A stretch of DNA of 5,259 nucleotides from Bacteroidota bacterium (GTDB taxonomy: Bacteria; Bacteroidota; Bacteroidia; NORP154), in assembly GCA_002401055.1 (NCBI GenBank), contig NVRZ01000245.1:1-5259 (forward strand), read 5' to 3'. The notes below the pieces were generated by a model that was not told where the DNA came from, searched no databases, and worked only from the letters and a program-made list of their open reading frames with translations. The position numbers and the translations under genes are program-made. This document shows, piece by piece, positions 4,218-5,259 of this stretch (its first letter is position 1; every line of letters begins with the position of its first letter).

Positions 4218-5259
4218 GCCCAATTCCGTGCGAGCCAGATTCTCATTCACTCTTATTCTGCTTTTTTCATTTTCAGTTTTTGAAGGGATATGTCAGGTTG
4301 CACCGTCTAGGTATTGGGTGCAATTCACGGATAAGAACAATACGCCCTATTTGCTAAGCAATCCGGCAGCATACCTTTCCCAAAAAGCTATTGACAGAAG
4401 GACTGACCAGGGAATAGCGATTGTTTCTAACGACCTGCCAGTAGATCCTGTATACGTAAGCACCGTGATAAACTTTGGCGCTACTCTTCTGAATAAATCG
4501 AAATGGTTCAATGCTATCACCGTTTACACGGCTGATTCGTCAATTTTGGATAGCATCATAAACTTGCCTTTTGTACAACAGGTGGACACGGTCGGTAAGC
4601 ATAAAAATCCAATTCCAGGCCTTAATCACAAATACCAAGCTTTTGAGTCAAAATGGGACCTGGAATATGTCTCGCCAATGAGTACATCTGCATCAACCAA
4701 TACAGATTATGGAAGTTCATTTAATCAAATATCAATGCTGAAAGGAGATGTTCTGCATGAGCAAGGGTACAGAGGAGAGGGCATGACCATTGCAATTCTA
4801 GATGCTGGATTTAGAAATGCAAATACGAATCCAGCGTTTGATAGCGCTATGGCGGAGAATCGAATTCTTGAAACCTGGGATTTTGTATCAGGAGATGATA
4901 GTGTGTATGACAATGGCCCACATGGACTTTGGGTATTTTCAATAATAGCAGCGAATATCCCTGGAAGTATCGTTGGCACGGCCCCGAAAGCGAATTATCT
5001 ATTGTTGAGAACCGAAGACACTGGTTCAGAGTATGTCATTGAGGAAGATAATTGGGTTGCAGGAGCTGAATTTGCTGATAGTGCTGGAGCGGATATATTG
5101 ACCACATCATTGGGCTACACAGTTTTTAATTATGCGAGTCAAAACCATACTTACCTCGACATGGATGGAAATACTACTAGAATCTCCATTGGTTCGGACA
5201 TAGCCGCATCAAAAGGCATGTTGGTCGTTACAGCCGCAGGGAATAAAGGGAGCTCTTCC
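4207..5259 (+). CDS. S8 family (subtilisin-like) secreted serine peptidase, N-terminal part (3' end outside window)
   Basis: The frame is open from ATG 4207 to the window edge (351 residues). It starts with a signal peptide (VRARFSFTLILLFSFSVFEGICQ, residues 8-30). Residues 35-128 (RYWVQFTDKN, YLSQKAIDRR, NDLPVDPVYV, SKWFNAITVY, LPFVQQV) look like the prodomain of Bacteroidota S8 peptidases, related in layout to inhibitor I9. The catalytic domain follows: the Asp motif TIAILDAGF with Asp199, the His motif GPHGLWVFS with His239, and the oxyanion Asn in VTAAGNKGSS at Asn346. The catalytic serine and any T9SS sorting domain lie beyond the window. The His motif has HGL where HGT is usual. The start at 4207 overlaps the lipoprotein gene by 11 bases; a GTG at 4228 is a possible alternative that keeps the signal peptide. 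Secretion into the periplasm or, if a sorting domain is present, across the outer membrane is likely. Protein degradation at the surface is the family role; the substrate is unknown. Confidence 0.88.
   Translation, partial: MATKPNSVRARFSFTLILLFSFSVFEGICQVAPSRYWVQFTDKNNTPYLLSNPAAYLSQKAIDRRTDQGIAIVSNDLPVDPVYVSTVINFGATLLNKSKWFNAITVYTADSSILDSIINLPFVQQVDTVGKHKNPIPGLNHKYQAFESKWDLEYVSPMSTSASTNTDYGSSFNQISMLKGDVLHEQGYRGEGMTIAILDAGFRNANTNPAFDSAMAENRILETWDFVSGDDSVYDNGPHGLWVFSIIAANIPGSIVGTAPKANYLLLRTEDTGSEYVIEEDNWVAGAEFADSAGADILTTSLGYTVFNYASQNHTYLDMDGNTTRISIGSDIAASKGMLVVTAAGNKGSSS

Noticed and set aside
3879..4250. 123-codon open frame on the minus strand
   Set aside because: It lies almost wholly antisense to the lipoprotein gene, has no recognisable domain, and is a shadow of that gene.
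4725..4979. 84-codon open frame on the minus strand
   Set aside because: Antisense to the S8 peptidase catalytic domain, whose Asp and His motifs show that the plus strand is the coding one.

Overview
The window looks like chromosomal DNA from a member of the Bacteroidota. Several signs point that way: a TAnnTTTG-type promoter box, the remnant of a type IX secretion (T9SS) sorting domain, a lipoprotein with C-K-K-D after its lipobox, an S8 peptidase of the secreted Bacteroidota type, and sparse Shine-Dalgarno signals. No species can be named from the sequence alone.

Layout, left to right. (1) 2-274: the membrane tail of a family 2 glycosyltransferase that begins outside the window. (2) 275-433: an intergenic gap with a weak hairpin and a plausible promoter box. 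(3) 434-2268: a tightly coupled pair, a secreted MORN-variant (YwqK-like) repeat protein and the tRNA 2-thiouridylase MnmA, overlapping by 4 bases (GTGA). (4) 2271-3285: an AT-rich insert carrying one abortive-infection-type gene (Abi_C/HEPN-like) followed by a long imperfect inverted repeat that resembles an integron attC site. (5) 3286 to about 3509, minus strand: a frameshifted, 5'-truncated remnant of a T9SS-exported protein whose stop codon lies at the insert's right edge. (6) 3522-5259: a lipoprotein gene overlapping the start of an S8 (subtilisin-like) peptidase gene, which runs off the right end.

The most interesting part is the insert. Its left edge falls 2 bases after the mnmA stop codon and its right edge at the stop codon of the convergent T9SS remnant. 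If cut G|TT at both edges, the left-edge sequence GTTGCTG pairs with the left arm of the terminal repeat (CAGC-T-AAC) better than the sequence now at the right edge does, as expected for a circular integron-type cassette that integrated at a G|TT. The cassette gene probably encodes an anti-phage protein. Its last seven residues, KDDDLPF, look like the C-terminal tip of bacterial single-stranded DNA-binding protein (SSB), which docks replication and repair enzymes. That suggests, as a hypothesis, that the protein plugs into the SSB interaction network.

Functionally, the flanking genes are housekeeping (tRNA modification) and envelope or secretion genes. The insert is the accessory element, and because no terminator lies between mnmA and the abi gene it may be transcribed from the mnmA operon.
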